Assembly: GCA_021234155.1 (NCBI GenBank)
Contig: JAJEKV010000004.1
Location: forward strand, 6,886,109-6,950,108
Length of the DNA stretch: 64,000 bases
From: Isoetes taiwanensis
Taxonomy: Eukaryota > Streptophyta > Lycopodiopsida > Isoetales > Isoetaceae
Direction: 5' to 3'
The notes below the pieces were generated by a model. The model was not told the origin of the DNA. It made no database searches and saw nothing but the letters and a program-made list of their open reading frames with translations. Shown piece after piece: positions 54,681 to 64,000 of this stretch. Both the position numbers and the translations under genes were made by a program. Position 1 is the first letter of the stretch; the number at the start of each line of letters is the position of its first letter.

Positions 54681-57600
54681 ATGGGGGCAGAGGTCATGGA
54701 AATTAGAAGGTATGACCTTATAGTAGGAATGGAGTTCCTAAAGCCAGCGAAAGCCATGATCGACTGTGACCGCAATGAAGTCGCCATGACAGCACCGGAC
54801 GGCACCAAATTCATAGTGAAAGGTAAGAAGGCAGCTTCTTCTATGCAGTGCATTTCTTTGAAGCAGCTAAGGAAAAGTATAGAAAGAAATAAGGTGGATT
54901 ACATTTTGAGATTAGAGGCAATTGAGCCCAATAAGCAGGATGGGAACGACCAAAAGGGGAAGCAGTTGCCCAAGCCAGTAGCAAGGCTTATTTCAGAATT
55001 CAAGGATGTATTTCTGGATGAAATCCGGCAGCTACCACCTTATAGGGGTGTGGAGTGCGAGATCACATTAGCACCAGATGCTAAGCCTACCAGCAAGGCA
55101 CCATACAGGATGAGCACCCCGGAGTTGATTGAGCTCAACAAGCAGCTCCAGGAATTGCTTGAGCTTGGCTTTATTAGAGCAAGTGTATCTCCTTTTGGAG
55201 CACCGATACTCTTCGTGAAGAAGAAAGATGGTAGTTTAAGAATGTGCATAGACTATCGCCAGCTCAACAAGCAGACGATAAAGAATAAGTATGCATTGCC
55301 AAGGGCAGATGATTTGATGGACCAGCTCCAAGGAGCAAAGGTATTCTCTAAAATTGACTTAAGGTCAGGATACCACCAAATAAGGATAAAGGAAGAAGAT
55401 ATCCATAAGACCGCCTTCAGAACGCGGTATGGTCACTTTGAGTTTACAGTAATGCTCTTTGGATTGTCGAATGCCCCAGCAACTTTCATGCGCCTCATGA
55501 ACGACGTCTTCAGGGAGTTCCTAGATGAGTTTGTCATTGTCTTCTTCGACGACATTCTGGTCTACAGCAAGTCCATTGAAGATCATAGTCAGCATTTGAG
55601 AAGGGTGTTGGAAAAGTTGAGGCGGCATCGCTTGTATGGAAAGCTCTCCAAATGCCACTTTGCTACCGAAAGAGTGGAGTACTTGGGCCATGTCATATCG
55701 GCGGAAGGGATCTCCACCGACCCCGCAAAGATCGAAGCAGTAGTGGATTGGCCAGCTCCAAAGAATGTGGCGGAGGTAAGAAGCTTTCTAGGTCTGGCAG
55801 GTTATTACAGAAAGTTCGTGAAGGACTTCGCTAAGTGGGCGTCCCCTTTGACGGACCTCACTAAGAGTGTTAAGGTGAAAGATTGGAGAACACATTGGTT
55901 AGAAAATGTTCAAGCTTCATTTGAAAAGCTTAAGGAGGCCTTAACAACAGCACCAGTGCTAGTTCTGCCAGATCCGGACAAGGACAAGATAGTAGCAACA
56001 GATGCAAGTAAGATAGCAACAGGTGGAGTCCTTATGCAAGAAGGAAGAGTAATAGCTTATGATTCCAAGAAGTTGAACGACACCGAGCAGCGCTATCCAA
56101 CCCATGATCAGGAACTTCTAGCTATTGTCAGAGCTCTTCGTATTTGGAGGCATTATTTGCTTGGGAGGAAGTTTCAGTTAGATACTGATCACCAGAGCCT
56201 CCAATACATCTTTACCCAACCACTCCTTAATCTAAGGCAAAGGAAGTGGATGGAATTCCTAGAAGAGTATGATTTTGAGATTGTTTATAAGCCAGGTAAG
56301 TTGAATGTGGTTGCTGATGCTCTTTCTAGAAGACCCTTTGAGACGAGAACGCATTGTAATGCGATTTCCACTCTTTCGAGTGAGTTTGGTAAGAAGATCG
56401 AGGAGACCCTGCAATCAGATGGAGATTTCAAGGAGGTATGGGAAAGTCTCTCTAGGGAGGCTAGAACAGATAAGGAACGAGAAGCCTTCAAGCATTATAA
56501 GAAGGAAGGCAACTTGTTATACCATAAGCATAAGTTGTGTGTGCCCGAATCGTCAGGTATAAGGAAGCTAATTCTTCATGACACACAACAGCCCAATAGT
56601 AGGGCATGCAGGGTTCATGAAGACCTACTTCAAGATTCGAAGTAGCTACTTCTGGCGGAATGAAGAAGCAGATAGCAAGATATATTCGTGAGTGCCAGTT
56701 GTGTCAGCAAACCAAAGCGGAGCAACTTCAGATTCCAGGTGCCTTAGAGCCTTGGGGGTGCCAAATGCCAAGTGGGAGGTCATAAGCATGGATTTCATAA
56801 CAGGACTTCCCAAAACTCTTCGAGGCAAAGATGCATTGATGGTCGTAGTAGACAAACTATCAAAGATGGCACATTTTGTGCCTTGTAAGACTACCGACAC
56901 AGCATTAGATACTGCCAAGCTATTTGTGAAGGAGATTTTTAGGCTCCATGGCATGCCTCGGGAGATAATATCTGATAGAGATTCTAAGTTTATGAGTGCT
57001 TTTTGGCAGGACCTCTTTAGCACCATTCAAACGAAGCTCTCCATGAGCACGGCATATCATCCCCAAACAGATGGTCAGACGGAGAGGACGAATCGAATCA
57101 TTGAGGATATGCTTAGAAGCTTTGTGTGGAATAAGCAGTCCAAGTGGGATGAGTACATCCACTTGGTGGAATTCGCCTACAATAGTGCCAAGCAGGAGTC
57201 ATCTCAGATGTCTCCTTTCATGGTAAATTACGGGTACCAGTGCTCAACCCCGGACACTTGGCACAATCCCGTGTCAAAGGTTGAAGTGTCCCAGCAGATG
57301 CTAGGAGATATGCAGCAGTTAGTGGAAGAAGTGAGGGGTTACCTCCTAGCAGTAAGAAGTCGGCAGAAGAGTGTAGCCGACAAGCACAGGACCGTAAGAG
57401 AGTTCAAGGTAGGCGATAGCGTGTGGTTGAAGATCAAGGTCAAGCAAGCTAAGCTTCGAATTGGAAGTTGCAAGAAGCTTGCCCCTCGATGGGCTGGTCC
57501 GTTCAAGATTTTGGAGAGAGTGGGCTCCCAAGCCTACAAGTTGGATCTTCCGGCCCATCTCAAAGTTCACAAGGTTTTCCACGTAAGTTTATTGAAAAGG

Positions 57601-57906
57601 CACAATCCTAACCCTGAGGAGGTTTTGGATACTCCAACTTTGTTGGAAATGACGGAGGAGCAAGTCGAAATCGTGCCTGAGTTACTTCTTGATAAGTCAT
57701 TCAAGAAGACTAGGAGGTCTCAGTTCCTCCAGTATTTGGTCAAGTGGAAACACTTGCCCGTGGAAGACGCGACATGGGTATTGAAGCAGGATTTGGAGAA
57801 GCAATACCCGGAGCTTATGAAGGAGTCTAATGGGCGAGTCGTCTCCGACTTGGTCGACCCGACTTGCCAGGAGGTTAGCTTAGTATGTTTCTTAGTTAGC
57901 CTCTAG
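54681..57906 (+). pseudogene. Pol of element 2: RT, RNase H, integrase, chromodomain
   Basis: RT motifs: [60 protein letters not shown] and the catalytic [10 protein letters not shown]. RNase H follows ([44 protein letters not shown]). Integrase: CQLCQQTK, SMDFITGLPK, SDRDSKF, TAYHPQTDGQTERTNRIIED, WAGPFKI. The chromodomain has QYLVKWKHLPVEDATWV. One frameshift near 56,600, in the zinc-binding region, splits it in two. It is nearly full length and very similar to the element 1 fragment. Confidence 0.93.
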
Positions 57907-58700
57907 CTCTGGCAGATGTATTCTAGCTAGTGGAATACATATGCCAGAATCTTGGAACATGTGGGCGATGATGAGATAAGCCCTTAAGGCGTTCTCTAGG
58001 CCAACATGCACCAAGAGGTGCGCATGACCAATAGGGTCATGCGAGAGAGGAAGTGAGGCATAGTGCGCGATGATGGGACATCGATCGGATGCTCCTTATG
58101 CCACGATGCGGGGCTCGCACACCTGGCCATAGGGGGGTCATGGTGAAGGTTAAAGTGATCATGTGCGATGATGGGATCGTGAGACGTTCCCTAGCTTAAA
58201 ACCCTTGGGGCATGATGTACTAGGGGTACTCGGCACCGGGTAACCGAGTACAAGGTAGCACTTGATCATGGGCGATGATGGGATCATCTTAAATGGTCCT
58301 TAAGCTCAAATCCGAAAGGGCCATGATCAAGTGCAAGGTATTGGTAAGGGGGGTGGTCCCCTAAAACCACAAACTTATTAATTAAACTAACGTAATGTGC
58401 TCCATGTGCAGGCAAGTGAGAAGGAGCTTCGAGGTGGGCGCATTACGAGAAGATGGGGGAACCATAATTTAGATTATGAACCCTAATAACTCTTATAATA
58501 ATGTTTTGAATTATTGTAAGAAGTAACTTTGTTAAGGCTATATAATTTTGTATAAGTACAAATATAGCCTAAATTTTGACATTTAACTTTTTAATAGGAA
58601 GTTGATCGTTTAAACTTAACTTAAGTGTATGTTCTGATGTTGTTTTGCAGGATAGTTAGGTTCGTCACCTTAGCGCAATGCTGAGGACAGCATTGGCGGA
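57907..58700 (+). other. Structured 3' region of element 2
   Basis: Four degenerate units starting TG.GCGATGATGGGAT lie near 57,963, 58,069, 58,160 and 58,269. Perfect inverted repeats occur: CGCATGACC/GGTCATGCG (58,021-58,043, 5-nt loop) and GCACTTGATCATGG/CCATGATCAAGTGC (58,258-58,334). The region ends AATGCTGAGGACAGCATT, shared with element 1, followed by GGAAAGAGG, which may be the polypurine tract or already LINE sequence. Confidence 0.6.
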
Positions 58701-59554
58701 AAGAGGACATCCCTGGCGGACCCCAATACTGCTAGTGAATGGTCCCATCATCCGCATCTGGCCTGAACAACTCTCGTACAACCTGTATACTATATTTTGC
58801 ATATCCACAGGAACCTCCAGTTGCCGCAATCTTTCCCATAACTTTTCCCGAGGCACAGTGTCAAAAGCCTTCGCAAAGTCAACAAAGCAACAATACAGGT
58901 CCCGCCGACGGTTTCTGCTATCCTCAACCAAAGTCCTCAATGTGAAGATATGATCAATGGTTGAATGCCGGGGTCTGAACCCTGGTCAACTGTTGCTCAA
59001 TAATGCCAGCTAGCAGTTTGACAAACATCGAACTGACCATGATTGTTCGGTAATTGGTTGGACTATGTGGATCTCCTGCCTTGTAAATGGGGACAACTCT
59101 GCTTGTGGTCCACTGCTGGGGGAATCCTTCCTGTAGCGCTCTGTTGAACATAGTGGTTAGGACTGGTACCATAGGCTCCCCTGCCCACTTGAGCAACTAT
59201 GCCTGCATACCATCCAGGTCCGTTGCTTTCCCATTGGCCAAACGCTGCAGACCCTGGGTAACATCATCCTCTGTGATTTCTAATGTCGGACCATTCTGTG
59301 GGGGTATGAGTGCTCGTATCCCTTGAGGATCATAGAGTTGCTGCAAGTATTGTTCCCACTGCTCATTAGTGATGTGCCCCGTAGGCTGGGCTGGCTTTCG
59401 AAGAACCTTGCGCCAAAAGGTTCTAGGATGGCTTTCCAACATGTAAAACATTTCCCTTTGATGACATGTAATGTACTAAGATTTCTTTGCCTTCAAGAAA
59501 GCACGATACTGTGTGGTGGCATGTGGGCGCAGTGCAGGATCTGTGATCTGGCGG
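58701..59554 (-). pseudogene. LINE RT, N-terminal half (inverted)
   Basis: Minus-strand reading shows the non-LTR RT order: FYMLESHPRTFWRKVLRKP, LQRLANGKATDLDGMQA, a TAG, LLKWAGEPMVPV, WTTSRVVPIYKAGDP, NYRTIMVSSMFVKLLAGII, a frame change near 58,965, then LVEDSRNRRRDLYCCFVDFAKAFDTVPREKLW and SIGVRQGCPLS, where homology ends at about 58,701. The catalytic YADD part is not here but at 61,260 on the plus strand. At 59,554 it abuts the end of the inverted LTR. Copies such elements by target-primed reverse transcription when intact. Confidence 0.88.
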
Positions 59555-61174
59555 TGTGACGCTCCCTGCTAAATATACGGCGCCCGGCCGTACACTCGGC
59601 AGGAAATCCCCCGTCCGGCTCAACAACCGCACAGGCCCTCCGTCTATCCCGCACTCTGGATCCTCCATAGTGCGGGAAGGGAACACGAAGGTGTCTTGCG
59701 CGCCCTTCCCCTATGGGCTCCTATCACAGCGGAAGCATAAACAAGTCAGAACTAGCAATACAATACAATATGCTACCTCGAAGGGTAGCTCAATCGCATA
59801 TCCATAGATGCAAAGAACATAATCATATGCCATAAAACATGAGAGCTCCTACCCGCGGCTCCGACACATAAGGGAGTCGACTGATTGGAAAGGCCTCAAG
59901 ATAGAGCAGACCGAGTCATAACAATGGCGGGGCTGGCATAAGACAATGGCTAGGGTTGACCACTCCATCCGCCCCTCCTGTGCATACTTTGCAGATGAGC
60001 TAGATCAAGTTGTGGCATGACTCTAACCTTCCTGGATCGCAATCCCGTGGCATCACCCCTTGGGACTACTCCAGGTTGCATCTCCCCTCGGTCCGACGAG
60101 GGTAGGAAGGGTTGCATCTCCCCTTCCCGGGGTCTAGAAGCTCCACGGGCAGCTAGAGAATCGCGGACGACACCGCGATTAGGTGCCGACCAAACCCCCA
60201 AAACAAGAGCCAAGCTGACACTTGCAACTCTTGAGAGGCAGGGCGACACCATTGCCCCAGGAGGTGTCGGACCCATGCTCGGCCCACACGAAGTGACCGA
60301 CCATAAGCCTAGCCCACTATGGGATCCCCCGGCTCCCCCACTTTCGGCGGGGATCCACCCTCCATCTTACCTCTAGCCCCGTGTGTAGTGCTGAGTCACA
60401 TCATAGCTTCCATAGCCCTGGGTTTCCTATGCACAGGCCGCAACTAATAGGAACTAAGGGATCTACACTAGGAGCATACTACATATGGCCCTAGGTCTCT
60501 ACCCCCCTTCCCAATACAAGAGGAGCAACATGATCAACCAATATCACATACATCACATCATGATCAATATCAATATCATATGAACATCTTAACCTAATCA
60601 TACATAGCTAACTAACAGTTAGGGTTCCTTGATTAGGGTTCAAGATGTTCAACAAAGGATCTAGGGTGGCTCTACTCTAGATACGAACTACTAACCCATC
60701 TGGAGTGCTAACTTCCAGATGAACTAACATGAACTCTACTCAACCTACCTCCTCCAGAAGCGCTTCCTCCCATCCCTGGCGTCTCCATGCTCCTTGACGT
60801 GGATCGAAGGCTTGCTCCCTCTACGATCATACACACCTTCCAGGGGCTCTTGCTCGTGCTAGACTATGATGAATCCGCTCGAAACGGGGTTTCAGGCACG
60901 TGGATGAGAGATCAGGTGCTAGGTCAGGGAAAAAGGGTCTAGGGTTAGGGTTAGAGCCAATATAGGTGTGGGTCCACATGGGAAGCCATGTGGCACCACT
61001 AGGATAAGGCCGTGTGGCGGTTGCCCAATAGGATAAGGCCATGTGGAAATGGGCCTTATCCTAAGGTTATCTAAGTTAAACAATTAACTTAGATGTGCAC
61101 CCCTTGCCACTTTCTGAGGCATACAAGGCTACCTAGGTAGACTTGTATGGTGACGGTCCAGGAATGTATGCACA
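59555..61174 (-). repeat. LTR of the element 1/2 lineage, inverted
   Basis: On the minus strand it runs from TGTGCATACATTCCTGG (61,174) to GGAGCGTCACA (59,555), 1,620 bp, close to the 1,597 bp of the element 1 LTR. It shares blocks with that LTR (CTCATCTGCAAAGTATGC, CAGGAGGGGCGGATGGAGTG, CAACCCTAGCCA). No target duplication flanks it, and LINE sequence on its two sides faces opposite ways. It is best explained as the displaced 3' LTR of element 2. Confidence 0.85.
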
Positions 61175-62422
61175 TTGACCAGTTGGAACACTGGCTCATG
61201 GACAATGGGGGTGGCGGGATCCAATTTTTGCATCAGGTCATCAGGCAACTCATCTATGCAGACGATGTTGACCTCTTAGCTCACACTCCAGAGGATATGC
61301 AGTCTCACCTAGATGCTCTGGATACATTCTGCCAGGCCATAGACATGAACGTCAATCTGGCCAAGACTAAGGTGGTCCTAATCTCATCCTCGCGCCATCC
61401 AAGCCCCCCTTTCATTCACTTATCGAGGGCAACAAGTGGAGGTGACATCCACCTACAAGTATCTGGGAGTGGAGTTTCCTTCTACACTATGCTGGGACAC
61501 TTCCATAAGATTGCGTGTAGCAGCAGGCTGGAAAGCACTTTATGCAATGCAGAACAATAACCACAGAGCAGAATTATATGATTGGGGACATCAGGCACAT
61601 CTGTTCAAGGTATTGGTAGAACCCGTTCTTTTGTACGGGGTTGAAGTCTGGGGCCCAGTGGTGTCCCTTGCTACTTGGAGCGACTTAGAACAGGTGCAGA
61701 AGGCCTTCTTAGCACGAGCACTCGGAGTGAAATCCACGGTCCCATATCAAATTTTATTGCAGGAGACAGGTTTCCTGCCACTTCAGCGAGCGGCCCTTGA
61801 TAGACACATCGTCTATTTCCAGAACGTGGTAAAAATGGATGATGATCGTCTACCGCACTTGGCTTATGCAGTGGCAATGGGACCACAACGACTCAAGAAT
61901 TGTTGGAAGGATAAAAGAGTGCAGTGGCTAACTAGATGGAATGTCCAGGAGCACAGGTGCATCCAGGTAGAAACAGAGGCAGATCGCGACAGCCTGAGAT
62001 GTTATCTTGATGCTTGTTTCTCCAGCAAGCTTTGGGATTCCAGGGCCCTGGAACAAGTCGAAACAACACATTACAAGCAGCACATAAATCCCACATTAGA
62101 ACGAGGCTCACAGCGCTACCTACATTCACATCTGCCCATGAAAAAGCGCAGGCATATCGCCTCCATTCGCACAGGTGCCCACCATCTCCGGATTGAGACA
62201 GGTCGATGGATTGGGGAGCCACGTCAGGATAGGGTTTGTCAGTGCTGCCAGATGGGAGCTGTTGAGGATGAGTGTCACACTTTCCAGAGCTGCCCGGCAT
62301 ATGATCAGATTCGGACACGCTATGCTCAGTTGATTAGACCTGATGAGCCGCTACACATGATACTGGGCACGACTTGGTTAAGCTCACTTTCGGATCATAC
62401 ATTCAGGAAGTACTGGACTTGA
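61175..62422 (+). pseudogene. LINE RT, C-terminal half
   Basis: Starts inside RT at IDQLEHWLMDNGGGG, with the catalytic LIYADDVDLLAHTPEDM, then a frame change near 61,410 and YKYLGVEFPSTLCWD, KVLVEPVLLYGVEVWGP, LARALGVKSTVPY, and the C-terminal zinc-binding segment (RVCQCCQMGAVEDECHTFQSC) before the stop at 62,420. It continues the half at 58,701-59,554; about seven codons between GCPLS and IDQLE are missing. The element belongs to the plant RT-only-visible LINE group with a C-terminal zf-RVT segment. Endonuclease is not found. Confidence 0.9.
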
Positions 62423-62690
62423 GGGCTCAGATATGCCCCGAGTCAACCATTTAATCGTTGTCAGCAGTCTTATTGCTGCCACGGTTTTTTCCTCGAAAAC
62501 TCTTCGGGGCGGGGGTTTTTTAATCCGGGCAGTAATGTGACTGCTGCACTTTTTGTATTGGGTCCCATAGGCCGATTGGTCTCCGTGGACGATAAAAACA
62601 ATTCTATTCTATTCTATTCTATTCTATTCTATTCTATTCTATTCTATTCTATTCTATTCTATTCTATTCTATTCTATTCTATTATATTCT
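62423..62690 (+). mobile_element. LINE 3' UTR and TTCTA tail
   Basis: The UTR contains GGTTTTTTCCTCGAAAACTCTTCGGGG and TGGGTCCCATAGGCCGATTGGTCTCCGTGG, split by G/T-rich sequence, and ends GACGATAAAAAC. A TTCTA pentamer run follows (62,603-62,686, about 17 units). The same UTR end is found inverted at 37,951-38,120. The pentamer run serves as the tail in place of poly(A). Confidence 0.85.
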
Positions 62691-63560
62691 TTGCTGACAG
62701 TAGATTTTGCAAACTCTGATGAAGGCAAGGTAATTCTAAATTGAACCATGGCAATGACAGCAGCTAGCAGAATCCATCCCAGAAATTCCATTGTTGTAAT
62801 GTATACTGAATTCAAATGTTTCAGGTGTGGGAAATTCAAATTTGAACTACACTTCAAAATTTTCGAGCACTTCCAATGAGGAAAATTCAAATTTGAACTA
62901 CAATTCAATTTTTTCCGAGCAAATGCAATGAGGAAAATTCAAATTTGAACTAGAATTCAAAATTTCCGAGCACTTTCAATGAGGGAAATTTGAATTCAAA
63001 CTCACACTTCCACATGAACCCTAAACCTTGGATCTCGAGTTCAAATCGCGCAGCTGCTGTCTTGGAAAACCCCCAGGCACCTTGCTTGAATAGGGATATC
63101 TCAGGGCGATCTCAGAGACACGCCCGAGATCTCACGAACTGATTCCCAGAACCCTAATCGAGATTTCCTCTTCTCTCTCTAGAAATGACGTGGCCAAAGG
63201 GGATAGGTCTACATGGGCTACAGGGATACACTTGAATTCTATATTAATTAAGGCTAACGACTCTCCAATATAATTAGGAAAATAGAAAAAATAAACCATA
63301 ATATTTCTTAAGGGGACATCTTGAGATCCCATATTTTCTCTAATGCCTCAGGATCTTTGTAGCCTTGACAACAAAAATTATAGTCAGATCCTTTCTTGTT
63401 TGCAAGTGGCACCCTTTCTTGCAAGGCAGACTTTTTTCTGTTTAGGGAAAGTGATTAAAACTTGTTGTTTGTGTTTGAGCTTTTTAGTCGGAATTTTCTC
63501 ACACAGAATGGTTGCCTTAAGCAACCTGGAGGTTCTAAACCACTGAGGTTGAAGGTTTTT
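62691..63560. other. Intergenic with a small tandem array
   Basis: Three and a half units of ~58 bp (GAAAATTCAAATTTGAACTA ... TTCCGAGCA..T.CAATGAG) occupy 62,826-63,005. The rest shows no gene. Frames in 63,132-63,546 have no family signature. Confidence 0.55.
62826..63005. repeat. ~58-bp tandem array
   Basis: Units centred on AATTCAAATTTGAACTA, itself a near-palindrome (TTCAAATTTGAA), alternate with a TTTTCGAGCACTTCCAATGAGG-like linker. Non-coding. Confidence 0.8.
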
Positions 63561-63564
63561 CCAG

Positions 63565-64000
63565 GAACACCTTCAACAGGAAGAAGAGATAAATGCATTC
63601 AAGAGAACTACATATGAGTTAGTTAAGAAACCAGCAGGCAAAAATCTTGTGGATAACAAATGGATCTTCAAAACTAAAATAGGGGCTGATGGCAAATCCA
63701 AGGTTTACAAAGCCAGACCCCAAAAGAAAGGAATGGACTATGATGAGACATTCTCACCTATGGTAAAACTTGCAAGTATCAGAATACTTTTGGCATATGC
63801 AAATGCTCATGATCTTGAAATACATCACATGGATGTTAGTACATCATTTCTGAATGCACCACTTGAGGAGGAAATTTCCATGAAACAAGCAGCTGGTTTT
63901 AAGCAGGGTACAGGAATGGTTTGGAGATTGAAATGAGTTGTTTATGGACTTAAACAGTCACCCAGGAAATGGTATAAATGCATAGACAATTTTCTAAGAG
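63565..64000 (+). pseudogene. Ty1/copia RT fragment, runs off the window
   Basis: It contains NKWIFKTKIGADGKSKVYKA, MDYDETFSPMVKLASIRILL, HMDVSTSFLNAPLEEEI, a TGA at 63,934, and VVYGLKQSPRKWYKCID, all in the order of copia RT. The LVAKGFTQ-type segment after YKAR is deleted (PQKKGMDYDE instead), so the copy is defective. The YVDD catalytic box would lie beyond the window. Confidence 0.88.

Larger units (their letters stand above)
50030..58700 (+). mobile_element. LTR element 2: Ty3/gypsy chromovirus with H3-like ORF1, ORF2, gag and pol
   Basis: Order: ORF1 with histone H3 domain (from about 50,043), ORF2 (51,361-52,884), gag (53,198-54,5xx), protease, RT, RNase H, integrase and chromodomain (to 57,906), and a structured 3' region ending AATGCTGAGGACAGCATT as in element 1. 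No 5' LTR is present. The expected 3' LTR appears inverted at 59,555-61,174. The stops and frameshifts (about 50,580, 53,315, 53,869, 54,640, 56,600) mean it is not active as read. It shares gene order and sequence with element 1 but is clearly diverged from it. Confidence 0.88.

Noticed and set aside
59950-60376. Overlapping frames of about 110-120 codons on both strands at 60,000-60,370
   Set aside because: They fall inside the GC-rich part of the inverted LTR and show LTR, not protein, conservation.

Overview
This is a nuclear stretch of a land-plant genome. The only host gene that reads as intact is COG3, a subunit of the conserved oligomeric Golgi complex. It lies on the plus strand in 25 short exons (18,039-25,273) and encodes about 773 aa. 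Nearly everything else is transposon-derived. The mix (long Ty3/gypsy chromoviruses, a LINE whose 3' tail is a TTCTA pentamer run, Ty1/copia pieces, many local tandem duplications) suggests a repeat-rich genome, perhaps a fern or another seed-free plant. That lineage guess is an impression, not a result.

Layout. 1-5,690: a MITE-like inverted-repeat element cut by the window edge, then a ~2.2 kb non-coding segment present twice in direct orientation. 5,691-15,678: LTR element 1, a Ty3/gypsy chromovirus with 1.6 kb LTRs (TGTGACG...CGTCACA) and an initiator-Met tRNA primer site. It has lost gag, protease and RT but keeps two extra upstream ORFs, RNase H, integrase and a chromodomain. 15,679-18,038: intergenic DNA with a dense GTAC cluster. 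18,039-25,273: COG3. 25,639-28,909: a compact non-autonomous LTR element with 181-bp LTRs and an exact ATGAT target duplication. 28,915-40,650: repeat-littered intergenic DNA with a LINE 3' end and a NOP16-like pseudogene. 40,710-43,412: a decayed gypsy element on the minus strand. 43,412-48,012: a rearranged block of its LTRs, partly palindromic. 48,310-49,235: a 48-bp minisatellite with a 238-bp higher order. About 50,030-58,700: LTR element 2, a relative of element 1 with gag, protease, RT, RNase H, integrase and chromodomain. 58,700-62,690: a LINE split by an inversion that also carries a related LTR. 62,690-64,000: a small tandem array and a copia RT fragment that runs off the window.

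The most interesting signal is shared by elements 1 and 2. Upstream of gag-pol both carry (i) ORF1, ending in a recognisable histone H3 domain (residues equivalent to [11 protein letters not shown] are present in both; element 1 also keeps a KPHRYRPG segment and a TTGGK tail-like motif), and (ii) ORF2, a ~500-aa protein I cannot assign, preceded in both by its own TATA box. The same elements end pol with a chromodomain, a module class that reads methylated histone H3 tails. A retrotransposon lineage that encodes both an H3-like protein and an H3-tail reader is the main candidate here for an undescribed system. Both H3 copies are damaged, at different places, so the intact ancestor has to be sought elsewhere in the genome. 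Mismatches between duplicated sequences cluster at CAG/CTG/CCGG contexts, so some stops and frameshifts may be sequencing errors at methylated sites.
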